A stretch of DNA of 64,000 bases, from the NCBI GenBank assembly GCA_030715195.1, contig JAUYVI010000006.1, forward strand, positions 310,001-374,000, given 5' to 3'. Position 1 is the first letter of the stretch. Every line of letters begins with the position of its first letter. The DNA is from Dongia sedimenti (GTDB taxonomy: Bacteria > Pseudomonadota > Alphaproteobacteria > Dongiales > Dongiaceae). Under the pieces are notes generated by a model that saw nothing but the letters and a program-made list of their open reading frames with translations, did not search any database and was not told the DNA's origin. Below are positions 52,535-63,490 of this stretch, piece after piece. The position numbers and the translations under genes were made by a program.

Positions 52535-53815
52535 TTACTCGGCGGGTTCTTTCAGCTTGCGGATCTTCAGCGTGTCGAGCAGGAAGCGCTCGTAGAACGG
52601 ATCGCTCTTGCCGCTGCGGATCTTCCTGAGGAAGTATTTCTCGAAGCCGACCTTGGCGAGATGCACCCATTCGCCCTTGGCCGACCAGTTGAGGTTGCGC
52701 GGCGGGATCTGCGGCTGGGCCACGAACACCACGCCGCCGTCACCGAAATCGGCCAGGCAGAACGCGTTCCAGGTGGCCTGCGACTTCGGCTCGGTGCCGC
52801 GCAGCAGCGCGCCGATGTTGTGCGCCGTCGCGGTCACCATGGATTCGATCATGAAGCCGGTCTTCGGCACGCCGACCGGAACCGGGGTCGGACCGATCGG
52901 CGGGATGGCGACGCAGACGCCGATCGAGAAGACGTTGCGGAAGGTCGGGTTGCGCTGGTGCTTGTCCACCAGGATGAAGCCGCGCGGGTTGGTGAGATTC
53001 TCGATGCCGCGCACCGCCTCGACGCCGCGGAAGGCCGGCAGCATCATCGAATAGGCGAAGGGCAGCTCGTGGGTCTTCTTCAGCCCGCCGTCCTCGCCCA
53101 GTTCCTCGACGCTCATCTTGCCCTCGGCGACTTCCTTCACCTTGGCATTGGTGACCCACTTGATGTGGCGCTCGCGGAACTCGCTCTCCAGCAGGCCCTT
53201 GGTGTCGCCGACCCCGTCGAGGCCGAGATGGCCGATATAGGGCTCCGAGGTCACGAAGGTCATCGGCACGCGGTCGCGCAATTTCCGCTTACGCAATTCG
53301 GTCTCGAGGATCAGGATGAACTCGTAGGCCGGGCCGAAGCAGGAGGCGCCCTGCACGGCGCCGACCACGACCGGGCCGGGATTGGCCGCCAGCTTGTCGA
53401 AGGCGGCCTTGGCGTTCACCGCATGATCCACGTGGCAGACCGACTGCGTGAAACCCTGCGGCCCCAGTCCCGGAATCTCGTCGAAGGCGAGATCGGGCCC
53501 GGTCGCGATGATCAGGTAGTCGTAGGGAACCGACCCACCGTCCATCAACTCGACCCGGTTCTCCGTGGGATGCACCCGTTTCGCGCCGGTGCCGAGATAG
53601 CGGATCTTCTTCTTCGCCATCACCTCCGGCAGCGTGACCTCGATCGACTCGCGGTCGCGCCAGCCGACCGCGACCCAGGGATTGGACGGCACGAAATGAT
53701 AGGTGTCGCCCTGGCCGATCAGGGTCAGGCGATCCTCTTTCCGCAGCTTCGCATTCATCTCGAAGGCCATCAGCGTCCCGCTGAGGCCGGCCCCGAGCAC
53801 CACAATCTCCGCCAT
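52535..53815 (-). CDS. sqr: Sulfide:quinone oxidoreductase
   Basis: 426 residues, FAD-dependent. The N-terminal dinucleotide motif LGAGLSGTLMA is followed by the three cysteines expected of true SQR at 127 (SVCHVDHA), 159 (GASCFGP) and 353 (NAFCLADFG). A fourth is at 301 in IGVCVAIPP. The C-terminal helices should bind the membrane. It oxidises sulfide to a persulfide or polysulfide and feeds quinone. The start has a GGAGGGAA site. Divergent from the BigR-type repressor. Confidence 0.9.
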   Translation of the reverse strand: MAEIVVLGAGLSGTLMAFEMNAKLRKEDRLTLIGQGDTYHFVPSNPWVAVGWRDRESIEVTLPEVMAKKKIRYLGTGAKRVHPTENRVELMDGGSVPYDYLIIATGPDLAFDEIPGLGPQGFTQSVCHVDHAVNAKAAFDKLAANPGPVVVGAVQGASCFGPAYEFILILETELRKRKLRDRVPMTFVTSEPYIGHLGLDGVGDTKGLLESEFRERHIKWVTNAKVKEVAEGKMSVEELGEDGGLKKTHELPFAYSMMLPAFRGVEAVRGIENLTNPRGFILVDKHQRNPTFRNVFSIGVCVAIPPIGPTPVPVGVPKTGFMIESMVTATAHNIGALLRGTEPKSQATWNAFCLADFGDGGVVFVAQPQIPPRNLNWSAKGEWVHLAKVGFEKYFLRKIRSGKSDPFYERFLLDTLKIRKLKEPAE

Positions 53816-53960
53816 GGCGTTCCCTCCAAGAACTTTTCCGGCGGCTTCGCGGCCGCCTTGATGTCGCTCAATGCCGGGCTGCGAGGATCTTGCGATCCTG
53901 CACGCCCGTGCCGCCGACCGCTTTGATCCTGCGCAAAACCGCGCAGGGCGCGTTCGGCCC

Positions 53961-53994
53961 TTGACGATATATACGTACTATCGTAGATACGCAA
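53961..53994. promoter_or_regulatory. Overlapping divergent promoters with central operator
   Basis: Plus strand: TTGACG (53961-53966), 17 nt, TAGATA (53984-53989). Minus strand: TTGCGT (53994-53989), 17 nt, TATATC (53971-53966). Both promoters occupy the same 34 bp face to face. A dyad ATATACG-N6-CGTAGAT (53969-53975 and 53982-53988, one mismatch) lies in the centre, so one bound repressor dimer would close both. The plus transcript would begin at about 53996, making the regulator mRNA leaderless or nearly so. Confidence 0.7.
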
Positions 53995-53996
53995 AT

Positions 53997-54359
53997 ATGA
54001 AAGTAGACGTCGAGACGATGCGAAATGCCGCAGGGGCGGCGAGCGACCTCTTGAAGGCGCTGGCCAATCCGCACCGGCTGATGATCGTGTGCCAGCTGAT
54101 CGAGGGCCCGCGCTCGGTCGGGCAGCTGGCGGAATTCCTGGGCATCCGCGATTCCACGGTGTCCCAGCACCTGGCGCTGCTGCGCCGCGACGGCCTGCTC
54201 TCGGCGACCCGCGACGGGCAGACCATCTGGTACGCGATCAGCAGCCCGCAGGCCAAAGCCTTGTTGGAAACGCTCTACCGGCTCTACTGCGCCCCGTCGC
54301 CGCTTTGCGCGCCGGAGCGGAAGTCGGCCCCCAGACCCAAGAGGAGCTCCCGGAAATGA
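53997..54359 (+). CDS. bigR: ArsR family repressor, BigR/SqrR type (persulfide sensor)
   Basis: 120 residues. Winged helix with SVGQLAEFLGIRDSTVSQHLALLRRDGLL. Cys32 (MIVCQL) and Cys98 (RLYCAP) are 66 residues apart, the spacing of the two persulfide-sensing cysteines in BigR (42 and 108), in matching contexts. A third Cys is at 104. The neighbours (SQR, rhodanese, YgaP-like protein) support a sulfide-response role. ATG 53997 begins right at the predicted transcript start. The stop overlaps the rhodanese start. Confidence 0.9.
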   Translation: MKVDVETMRNAAGAASDLLKALANPHRLMIVCQLIEGPRSVGQLAEFLGIRDSTVSQHLALLRRDGLLSATRDGQTIWYAISSPQAKALLETLYRLYCAPSPLCAPERKSAPRPKRSSRK

Positions 54360-54700
54360 CCAAGATCCACGATCTCACCCCGGCCGAAGTCGATGCCCGC
54401 ATGAAGATCGGCGGCGTCGAGCTGATCGACGTGCGCGAGCCCGCCGAATACGGGGCCGAGCGCATCCATGGCGCGCTGCTGTTCCCGCTCTCGAGCTTCG
54501 ACCCCCATGCCTTGCCGAAGAATGTCGACATCATCTTCCAATGCGGCACCGGCAAGCGTTCGGGCATGGCGGTCGCCCGCTGCCAGGCCGCGGGGCTGAA
54601 GCACGCCGCCCATCTCGCCGGCGGCCTGCAGGCCTGGAAAGCCGCCGGCCTGCCGACCATCGCCATCGATCCCGCGACCGGCAAGCCGCGGGAAAAGTAG
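54356..54700 (+). CDS. Single-domain rhodanese sulfurtransferase
   Basis: 114 residues. Active-site loop CGTGKRS with Cys63; the family start ELIDVREPAEY and LAGGLQAWKAAGLP are intact. It moves persulfide sulfur to thiols or cyanide. Overlaps the repressor gene by 4 nt, with a gaggag site inside that gene. It corresponds to the rhodanese half of YgaP, whose membrane half is encoded at 52316 on the other strand. Confidence 0.92.
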   Translation: MTKIHDLTPAEVDARMKIGGVELIDVREPAEYGAERIHGALLFPLSSFDPHALPKNVDIIFQCGTGKRSGMAVARCQAAGLKHAAHLAGGLQAWKAAGLPTIAIDPATGKPREK

Positions 54701-54709
54701 AGGTCTCCG

Positions 54710-55707
54710 ATGCGCCCGCTCCACATCGCGGTACTCGCTGCCTTCGCGCTGGCGTTTAGCTTCGCCGGCCGCGCCTTCGCCGCCGACACCTTCACCGTCG
54801 CGCCGGTCACCTTGACCGATGAGAAGGCGGTCTTCGCCACGGTCGAGAGCGTCAACGTCGTGCCGGCGCGCGCCCGGATCGCGGGCACCATCGCCGAGCT
54901 GACCGTGCGCCAGGGCGACCGGGTGGAACGCGGCCAGGTGATCGGCACGGTCGGCGACGAGAAGCTGGTCTTGCAGCTCCGCTCGCTCGACGCGCAGATC
55001 GCCGGGCTGAAGGCGCAGCTTGCGCAGGCGAACATCGACCTCGATCGCGCGCAGCGGATCTTCAAGACCGGTGCCATTCCCAAGCAACAGCTCGACCAGG
55101 CGCAGACCAATGTCGATGTGGCCAGCAACAGTCTCAAGGCCCAGACCGGCCAGCGCGCCGTGGTCGAGCAGCAGCTCACCGAAGGCCAGGTGTTGGCGCC
55201 GTCTTCCGGCCGCGTGCTGACGGTTCCGGTGATCGCCGGCACCGTGGTGATGTCCGGTGAGCCGCTGGCCACCATCGCCGAGCAGGACTTCGTGCTGCGG
55301 ATCCGGGTGCCGGAGCGCCATGCGCGCTTCCTCAAGGTGGGCGACCCGATCCGGCTGGACGGCGAGGCCGCCGGCCTTGCCGAGTCCGACCAGGGCACGA
55401 TCACCCTGGTCTACCCGCGGATCGAGGACGGACGGGTCGTGGCCGACGCCAAGGTGCAGGGTCTCAGCGATTATTTCGTCGGCGAGCGCGTCCGGGTCTG
55501 GGTCTCCGGCGGCGAGCGCCGGAGCTTCGTGGTTCCGGCTGCCTTCGTCACCACCCGCTTCGGCACCGATTACGTGACCCTGCGGCTGGCGGACGGCAAG
55601 ACCATCGACGCGCCGGTGCAGCGCGGCCGCGACGCCGCGCTGGCGGACATTCCCGAAGGCATCGAGATCCTCTCCGGCATCGCCGCGGGTGACGTGCTGG
55701 TGCGGCC

Positions 55708-55711
<4 letters not shown>
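54710..55711 (+). CDS. RND efflux periplasmic adaptor (membrane fusion protein)
   Basis: 333 residues. Signal peptide of about 24 residues (MRPLHIAVLAAFALAFSFAG, cleavage near AFA/AD). A lipoyl-type half (VVPARARIAGTIAELTVRQGDRVERGQ), a helical hairpin (LDAQIAGLKAQLAQANIDLDR) and beta-barrel follow. No lipobox Cys. It links the inner-membrane pump encoded next to an outer-membrane channel, which is not in the window. Second gene after the repressor. Confidence 0.91.
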
Positions 55712-58992
<3,281 letters not shown>

Positions 58993-59082
58993 AGCCGCGG
59001 CGATATTGACGCCACCACTGTGGGGTCGTACTCATCGGCCATGGGTGGTGCCGGTCGAGAGGCCGGCCGCAAGGGTGAGTGC

Positions 59083-59820
59083 ATGCGTTTTCAGAACAAG
59101 ACGGCGATCGTGACCGGCTCGAGCGGCGGGATCGGCGCCGCCATTGTCAAGCGGCTCGCCGCCGAGGGCGCCCGCGTCGTCATGGCGGATCGCTCGCAGG
59201 AGAATGCCGCCGCGATCATGGCGCAGGCGAAGGCGGCAGGCGCGCCCGAGGTCTGGCTGTCTCCGTGCGACGTCGCCCGCGAGGCCGACGTCGCCGCCAC
59301 CGTCCAGGGCGCGATGGACCGTTTCGGGCGTCTGGACCTGGTGGTGAACAACGCCGCCATCGAGTCCTTCAAGAAGATCGAGGACCTCACCACGGACGAT
59401 TGGATGAAGGTGCTCGGCGTAAATCTACTCGGGGCGTTCTATTTCACCAAGCAAGCCTTCGGAACGATGCAGCCGGGCGGCGCCATCGTCAACATTGCCA
59501 GCATCCACGCCGTACAGACCGACGGCCTGTTGGCGCCCTATGCCGCAGCCAAGGCGGCCATGCTCTCGCTGACCCGCACGGCGGCGATCGAGGGCAAGCC
59601 GAAGGGAATCCGCAGCAACGCCATCCTGCCGGGTGCAATCGATACCCGCATGTTGTGGGATAATCCGAACGTCAAATCGGGCGTCGAGAAGATCGAGGAG
59701 TCGGAGGTCGGCCAGCCGGAAGACATCGCCGCCGCCGTCGCCTTCCTCGGCTCCGACGACGCCAAGTTCATCACCGGAACGACACTCAACGTGGATGGCG
59801 GGCGCCTGGTCAAGCTGTGA
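59083..59820 (+). CDS. SDR family oxidoreductase
   Basis: 245 residues. Cofactor motif GSSGGIGAA near residue 12, NNAA, catalytic YAAAK, and the C-terminal FITGTTLNVDGG. ATG 59083 follows aagggtgag; an in-frame ATG at 59020 would add 21 residues without homology. The family is broad and the substrate cannot be named. It stands alone after the RND operon and is followed by a hairpin. Confidence 0.88.
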   Translation: MRFQNKTAIVTGSSGGIGAAIVKRLAAEGARVVMADRSQENAAAIMAQAKAAGAPEVWLSPCDVAREADVAATVQGAMDRFGRLDLVVNNAAIESFKKIEDLTTDDWMKVLGVNLLGAFYFTKQAFGTMQPGGAIVNIASIHAVQTDGLLAPYAAAKAAMLSLTRTAAIEGKPKGIRSNAILPGAIDTRMLWDNPNVKSGVEKIEESEVGQPEDIAAAVAFLGSDDAKFITGTTLNVDGGRLVKL

Positions 59821-60234
59821 CCTGGGGTGCCGCTGGGCCTACGTCGCCCGCGCGTTCGCCAAAAATGCGAAGGGCCTCCCGGAGGAGGCCCTTCCATTGT
59901 CCTGCCTAGAGGCGGCAGCTCAGCGAAGCCCAACCCCGACTGTGGAGGCCGCGCTCATGAGAACCGCCATCCGCGGCATATGACAATGAGACATCTGACC
60001 ACCTCCTTTCCATTGTTGAACGAGCATAATGTAGGAGGTGCCTGGGTTTTTACAATCACGATCGCGTCTGCGGCGGCGCTTGGGCCGCCGGCTGATCGCC
60101 AACTTCTCCGGCGGCGTCACATAGGGCGCTGACGAGACTTGCCCCCATTTCGCGAGAGCACTTGTCAGGCGCGGCGTCCCGCCCTAATGATGGTGGCTGC
60201 ACGGCGGGGTTGAGTTTCTCAGGGGACCGAACGA
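59821..60234 (+). other. Intergenic region with hairpin and SD/anti-SD inverted repeat
   Basis: About 410 nt without a convincing protein gene. It holds the hairpin at 59870-59893 and a perfect 8-bp inverted repeat CACCTCCT (60000-60007) / AGGAGGTG (60033-60040), where the right arm is a perfect Shine-Dalgarno sequence and the left arm its complement. A short T-run (gggtttttac) follows. No start codon with a sustained frame lies at the right distance after it. Confidence 0.45.
59870..59893. terminator. Perfect 10-bp hairpin downstream of SDR gene
   Basis: AAGGGCCTCC (59870-59879) and GGAGGCCCTT (59884-59893) with a CGGA loop. On the plus strand the following sequence is ccattgtcc, a weak tail. 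On the minus strand it is followed by cgcattttt. It could terminate in both directions. Confidence 0.55.
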
Positions 60235-60459
60235 TTGCTCGGCATTATCTTTTTTACGCCCGTCGCCACAGGCTTCCTGGTCGGCTATTTCGTACCGACC
60301 CGCATCATGGTGACGTGCCTGGTCCCGGTGGCGGTGCTCGCCGTGAATATTCTTGTCGCCGTGGTGCTGCACAGCCACTGGAGTTTGTTCGGCGTCCTGA
60401 TCGGCATTGTCATCGCCTACCCCACGGCATTCTCAATCAACCACTTCATGCACGACTGA
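60235..60459 (+). CDS. Small membrane protein, unknown
   Basis: 74 residues with three hydrophobic segments (LGIIFFTPVATGFLVGYFV, MVTCLVPVAVLAVNILVAVVL, LFGVLIGIVIAYPTAFSI). The start is TTG at 60235, with aggggaccg 8 nt upstream; no ATG is available before the first hydrophobic stretch. No family recognised. The hydrophobic pattern makes chance unlikely, but the start is unconfirmed. Confidence 0.55.
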   Translation: MLGIIFFTPVATGFLVGYFVPTRIMVTCLVPVAVLAVNILVAVVLHSHWSLFGVLIGIVIAYPTAFSINHFMHD

Positions 60460-60663
60460 GGCGGAAGAACCGGTCATTGTTTTTGGCCATACACGCCTCG
60501 CCCACGACTGGCTCTAGGGTCCGACGCCGATGGGTTTCGGCGGATAGGCGGCTAAGACGGATTCGAATCCCTCGAACATGTCCCGTTCCTCATGAAACTG
60601 CGGAGCGCGGGAATTCTGTTGCGCGTCCTGGTCAACGGATGAGCGGAGCACGCGTTTCCTCCA

Positions 60664-60693
60664 GCGAATTCATCGCCCCCGCGAATTCATCGC
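60664..60693. repeat. 13-bp direct repeat with 4-nt spacer
   Basis: GCGAATTCATCGC occurs at 60664-60676 and again at 60681-60693, separated by CCCC (17-bp period). The period is close to 1.6 helical turns. It lies 30 nt upstream of the promoter at 60724, a position suited to an activator or phage-type regulator. Confidence 0.6.
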
Positions 60694-60723
60694 ACTGCCA
60701 GACGACGATATGGTGTCCGTCAC

Positions 60724-60752
60724 TTGCCGGCGCGCACGGATGCAACTATAAT
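60724..60752 (+). promoter_or_regulatory. Near-consensus sigma-70 promoter
   Basis: TTGCCG (60724-60729), 17-nt spacer, perfect TATAAT (60747-60752). Predicted transcript start is near 60759, just before a series of hairpins. One of the best sigma-70 matches seen in the window. Confidence 0.65.
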
Positions 60753-60789
60753 CCTCGCGCATAGGCTGCACTCAGTCCGCAGCCTCTGC

Positions 60790-60872
60790 GCCGTGCCGGG
60801 CCTGATGTCCCGATAACGCGGCGCCCCAATCAGCATTCCGCCGTGCCGGGCATTTGCTCCCGATAACGCGGC
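60790..60872 (+). repeat. Two 33-nt repeats with conserved stems and variable loops
   Basis: Copy 1 is at 60790-60822 and copy 2 at 60840-60872, 17 nt apart. Both read GCCGTGCCGGGC, seven variable nt, CCCGATAACGCGGC. The variable parts are ctgatgt and atttgct. Each copy folds as outer GCCG/CGGC, internal loop TGC opposite ATAACG, inner CGGG/CCCG, and a loop made of the variable bases. In copy 1 the outer stem extends to GCGCCG/CGGCGC. Conservation of stems and internal loop with a changed apical loop suggests an RNA element. Confidence 0.6.
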
Positions 60873-61053
60873 CATTCCGACCACGCATTGCAGCGACCGA
60901 TGCCGCGCGCATCGGCGTTGCCGAAGCTTGCATGCGTCACGTCCGGACCGCACACGGACAAAATGCACCCGCGCGGCTGATGCCGTCCACGTCGTCCGCC
61001 GCAGAAGCTCAACCCCGCGCAACTTGTACCGGGCTTTTACAGGAAGACAATCG

Positions 61054-61812
61054 ATGCCGACCCTCACCGATGAGATCAAGACCTTCATCGTCAAAGGCTT
61101 AGCCTGCTACGACACCCCCTCCCAAGTGGCGGAGGCCGTCAAAGCCGAGTTCAATGTCGAGATCACCCGACAGCACGTCTACGCCTACGACCCCAACGCC
61201 TCGCAACACATGGCCCCGCGCTGGCGGGAACTGCATGCGGCGACCCGCGCGGCCTTGCTGCGCGAGCTGGCCGAGATCGGCATCGCCCATCGGGCGGTGC
61301 GGCTCCGGAGATTGGATCGCTTGGCCAGCCGCTCCGAACGCAACAATGTCCTGACGGCGCTCAAATGCTTCGAGATGGCCGCGAAAGAGTGCGGCGGCAT
61401 GTACGAAAACCGCAAGCCCATCGTCTTGCAACCCACCATGCAGCCCGCGCTGCCGGAACCGCCCCCGGCGCAGCCTGCGGCCGCACACACGGAAGCGCCG
61501 CAACCTGCGGCGACACAGCCGGCAACGCTTCCTGCGCCGCCGCCGGCCGTGATGAAGCCGTCTTCATTGGGGGAGCGCACCGCGCCACAGGCTCCCGCGC
61601 CACGGCCGCAGGCCACCGTGCTTGCAGCGCCGCGGCCTTTGGCCGTGCTGGCGCAGCCGCCACAGTCTCCGGCGTTACCGGAAGGGCGGCCGCTCAGCCG
61701 GGAGGAACGCTACCGTGCCTGGGCGCGTGACCGGGATGCGCGCGACCGGGCGATCGCCGCCGAGGCGCTCTTGGCCAGCGGGCGAAGTTCGACCCTGCCG
61801 CCGGCTTCGTGA
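61054..61812 (+). CDS. DUF2280 protein (phage terminase small-subunit-like)
   Basis: 252 residues. The first 110 residues match DUF2280, a family found in prophages and thought to include terminase small subunits: DEIKTFIVKGLACYDTPSQVAEAVKAEF, ITRQHVYAYDPN, then NVLTALKCFEMAAKECG. The rest is a Pro/Ala/Gln-rich linker and a charged tail (SREERYRAWARDRDARDRA). ATG 61054 has aggaaga upstream. No other phage gene is near, so this is a stranded phage gene or a domesticated regulator. Confidence 0.75.
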   Translation: MPTLTDEIKTFIVKGLACYDTPSQVAEAVKAEFNVEITRQHVYAYDPNASQHMAPRWRELHAATRAALLRELAEIGIAHRAVRLRRLDRLASRSERNNVLTALKCFEMAAKECGGMYENRKPIVLQPTMQPALPEPPPAQPAAAHTEAPQPAATQPATLPAPPPAVMKPSSLGERTAPQAPAPRPQATVLAAPRPLAVLAQPPQSPALPEGRPLSREERYRAWARDRDARDRAIAAEALLASGRSSTLPPAS

Positions 61813-61826
61813 CGCCGTCCAGTGCT

Positions 61827-62306
61827 CTAGCAGGGCAGCAGCACGCGGATGCCGTAGATCTGGCAGAACCAGGCGTCGCCCGGCCGCACGATCTGCATGT
61901 ACTGCGCGACGGTCTTGAAGTCGCGTGCCAGGCCGGCCTTCGCGTCGGCGCTGAGCCGGTCGCCGACATTCTGCTCGAGGGCCGCCGCAAGCTGGGTGAT
62001 CTGCGTGGCGGCCGCGTCGGCCGCGGCCCGGTGGGCCGAGTCCCGCGCCATGGCGACGCCGTTCGGGTCCTGCAAGGCGGCGCGGACTTCCGCTATTTTG
62101 GCCTTGTCCTGGTCCGGCGCGGCCGAAGTCGGTGCGATATTGGTCGTGGCCGAAACCAGCTCGTTGAAATCGGCCACCAGTTCGGCCGCGGGATCGGCCT
62201 TGGCCAGCGCCCGGTCGAGCTCGGGCAGGCCCTGCGCCAGAACGCCGTGTCCGATCAGTACCATGGCCGCCAGCACTGTCGCGCCGGTAAGCAAACGCGT
62301 CCTCAT
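61827..62306 (-). CDS. Secreted hypothetical protein
   Basis: 159 residues. Signal peptide MRTRLLTGATVLAAMVLIGHGVLA, about 24 residues. The mature part is helical and Ala/Asp-rich, ending with WFCQIYGIRVLLPC, where the two cysteines could form a disulfide. No family recognised. Of two in-frame ATGs, the second (62306) is preferred because ggaggaacgg precedes it; the first is at 62318. Confidence 0.65.
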   Translation of the reverse strand: MRTRLLTGATVLAAMVLIGHGVLAQGLPELDRALAKADPAAELVADFNELVSATTNIAPTSAAPDQDKAKIAEVRAALQDPNGVAMARDSAHRAAADAAATQITQLAAALEQNVGDRLSADAKAGLARDFKTVAQYMQIVRPGDAWFCQIYGIRVLLPC

Positions 62307-62399
62307 CCGTTCCTCCATCGCTGATCGCCGGCGTTAATGTTTGGCCAGCGCTGGAGTGTAGAACACCGAGGCGGACAATAGGATGCAAGACGCATGAAA

Positions 62400-63371
62400 C
62401 TAGCGCTTCAGCTTGCCCGCGACCTTCCGGTTGCGCATCAGGCAGATCATGTCGACCGCGACATGGGCGGCGGCGAGCGCGGTGATCTCGGCATGGTCGA
62501 ACGGCGGCGAGACCTCGACCACGTCCATGCCGCAGATGTCGAGATCGCCGAAGCCGCGCAGGATGCTGAGCGCCTGCGCGCTGCTCAAGCCCCCGGCGAC
62601 CGGCGTGCCGGTGCCGGGTGCGAAGGCCGGATCGAGGCAGTCGATGTCGAAGGTGAGATAGGCGGTGTGGCCGCCGACCACGCGCTTCACCTCCTCGATC
62701 ACCGCCTTGGTGCCGTTGTCATGCACCCATTGGGCGTCGAGGATGCGGACCCCCATGAAATCGTCGTTCCAGGTGCGGATGCCGATCTGCACCGAGCGCA
62801 GGGGATCGATCAGCCCTTCCTTCACCGCCTTGTAGAACATGGTGCCGTGGTTGAGTGATTCCGGCGTGTCGTCCGCCCAGGTGTCGCAATGGGCGTCGAA
62901 ATGAATGAGCGACAGCGGCTTGCCGAACTTCTCCACATGCGCTTTCAGCAGCGGATAGGTGATGTAATGGTCGCCGCCCAGGGTCAGCATGCGCGCGCCG
63001 CTGGCGAGGATGGTGCGCGCATGGTTGGTGATGGCGTCCGGGATCGTCATCGGGTTGTGCACGTCGAGGAAGCAGTCGCCGTAATCGCTGACCGCGAGAT
63101 CGGCGAACGGATCGAAGCCCCAGGGATAGGGGAACAGCGATGCGACCTCGGCCGAAGCGGCGCGGATGCCGTTGGGGCCCAGCCGGGCGCCCGGCCGGTC
63201 GGTGACCGCAAGATCGAAGGGCACGCCGCTGACCACCAGGTCGGCGCCGGTCAGATCCTTGGTGAAGGTGCGGCGCATGAAAGAGAGCACGCCGCCGAAG
63301 GTCATCTCGTAGTTGGAGCCCAAGAGGCCCTTGCGCTGGATGGCGCCGTCACCCTGGAAATCGTTGCTCAT
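62400..63371 (-). CDS. speB: Agmatinase/arginase family ureohydrolase
   Basis: 323 residues. All manganese-binding motifs are present: LGGDHYIT, IHFDAHCDTW, and TFDIDCLDPAFAPGTGTPVAGGLS. Agmatinases turn agmatine into putrescine and urea. Relatives act on guanidinobutyrate or other guanidino compounds, and the exact substrate cannot be told from motifs. The symbol is by family similarity. It could link to the polyamine- and guanidino-type genes elsewhere in the window. Confidence 0.88.
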   Translation of the reverse strand: MSNDFQGDGAIQRKGLLGSNYEMTFGGVLSFMRRTFTKDLTGADLVVSGVPFDLAVTDRPGARLGPNGIRAASAEVASLFPYPWGFDPFADLAVSDYGDCFLDVHNPMTIPDAITNHARTILASGARMLTLGGDHYITYPLLKAHVEKFGKPLSLIHFDAHCDTWADDTPESLNHGTMFYKAVKEGLIDPLRSVQIGIRTWNDDFMGVRILDAQWVHDNGTKAVIEEVKRVVGGHTAYLTFDIDCLDPAFAPGTGTPVAGGLSSAQALSILRGFGDLDICGMDVVEVSPPFDHAEITALAAAHVAVDMICLMRNRKVAGKLKR

Positions 63372-63418
63372 GATCCTCGATCCACCTTCGATCCGCCGGT
63401 TGATTCATTGCGGGGCAG

Positions 63419-63457
63419 CCCGGAATATCCGGGACGATCGCGCGGCGATGCTATAAT
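63419..63457 (+). promoter_or_regulatory. TATAAT box preceded by a palindrome
   Basis: TATAAT at 63452-63457 lies 33 nt before the DUF1499 start codon. The -35 position is taken by a perfect inverted repeat CCCGGA-ATA-TCCGGG (63419-63433) instead of a consensus box, which would suit an activator or repressor site. Confidence 0.4.
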
Positions 63458-63490
63458 TTCGCCGCAGCTTTTGCCATGGAATAGACGCTC

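Larger units (their letters stand above)
60460..61053 (+). other. Long non-coding region with promoter, repeats and hairpins upstream of DUF2280 gene
   Basis: Nearly 600 nt without a supported protein gene. In order it holds a 13-bp tandem repeat (60664-60693), a near-consensus promoter (60724-60752), a 6-bp hairpin GGCTGC/GCAGCC (60764-60784), two structured 33-nt repeats (60790-60872) and a 7-bp hairpin CCGATGC/GCATCGG (60897-60915). Transcription from the promoter would make a leader of about 295 nt, or a separate small RNA. Confidence 0.55.

Noticed and set aside
60566-60580. tRNA fragment or attachment site, because of gattcgaatcc
   Set aside because: The flanks do not form a T stem, and no acceptor or CCA end follows.
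60790-60872. CRISPR array
   Set aside because: Only two copies, the repeat itself contains a variable centre, the single spacer is 17 nt, and no cas genes are present.
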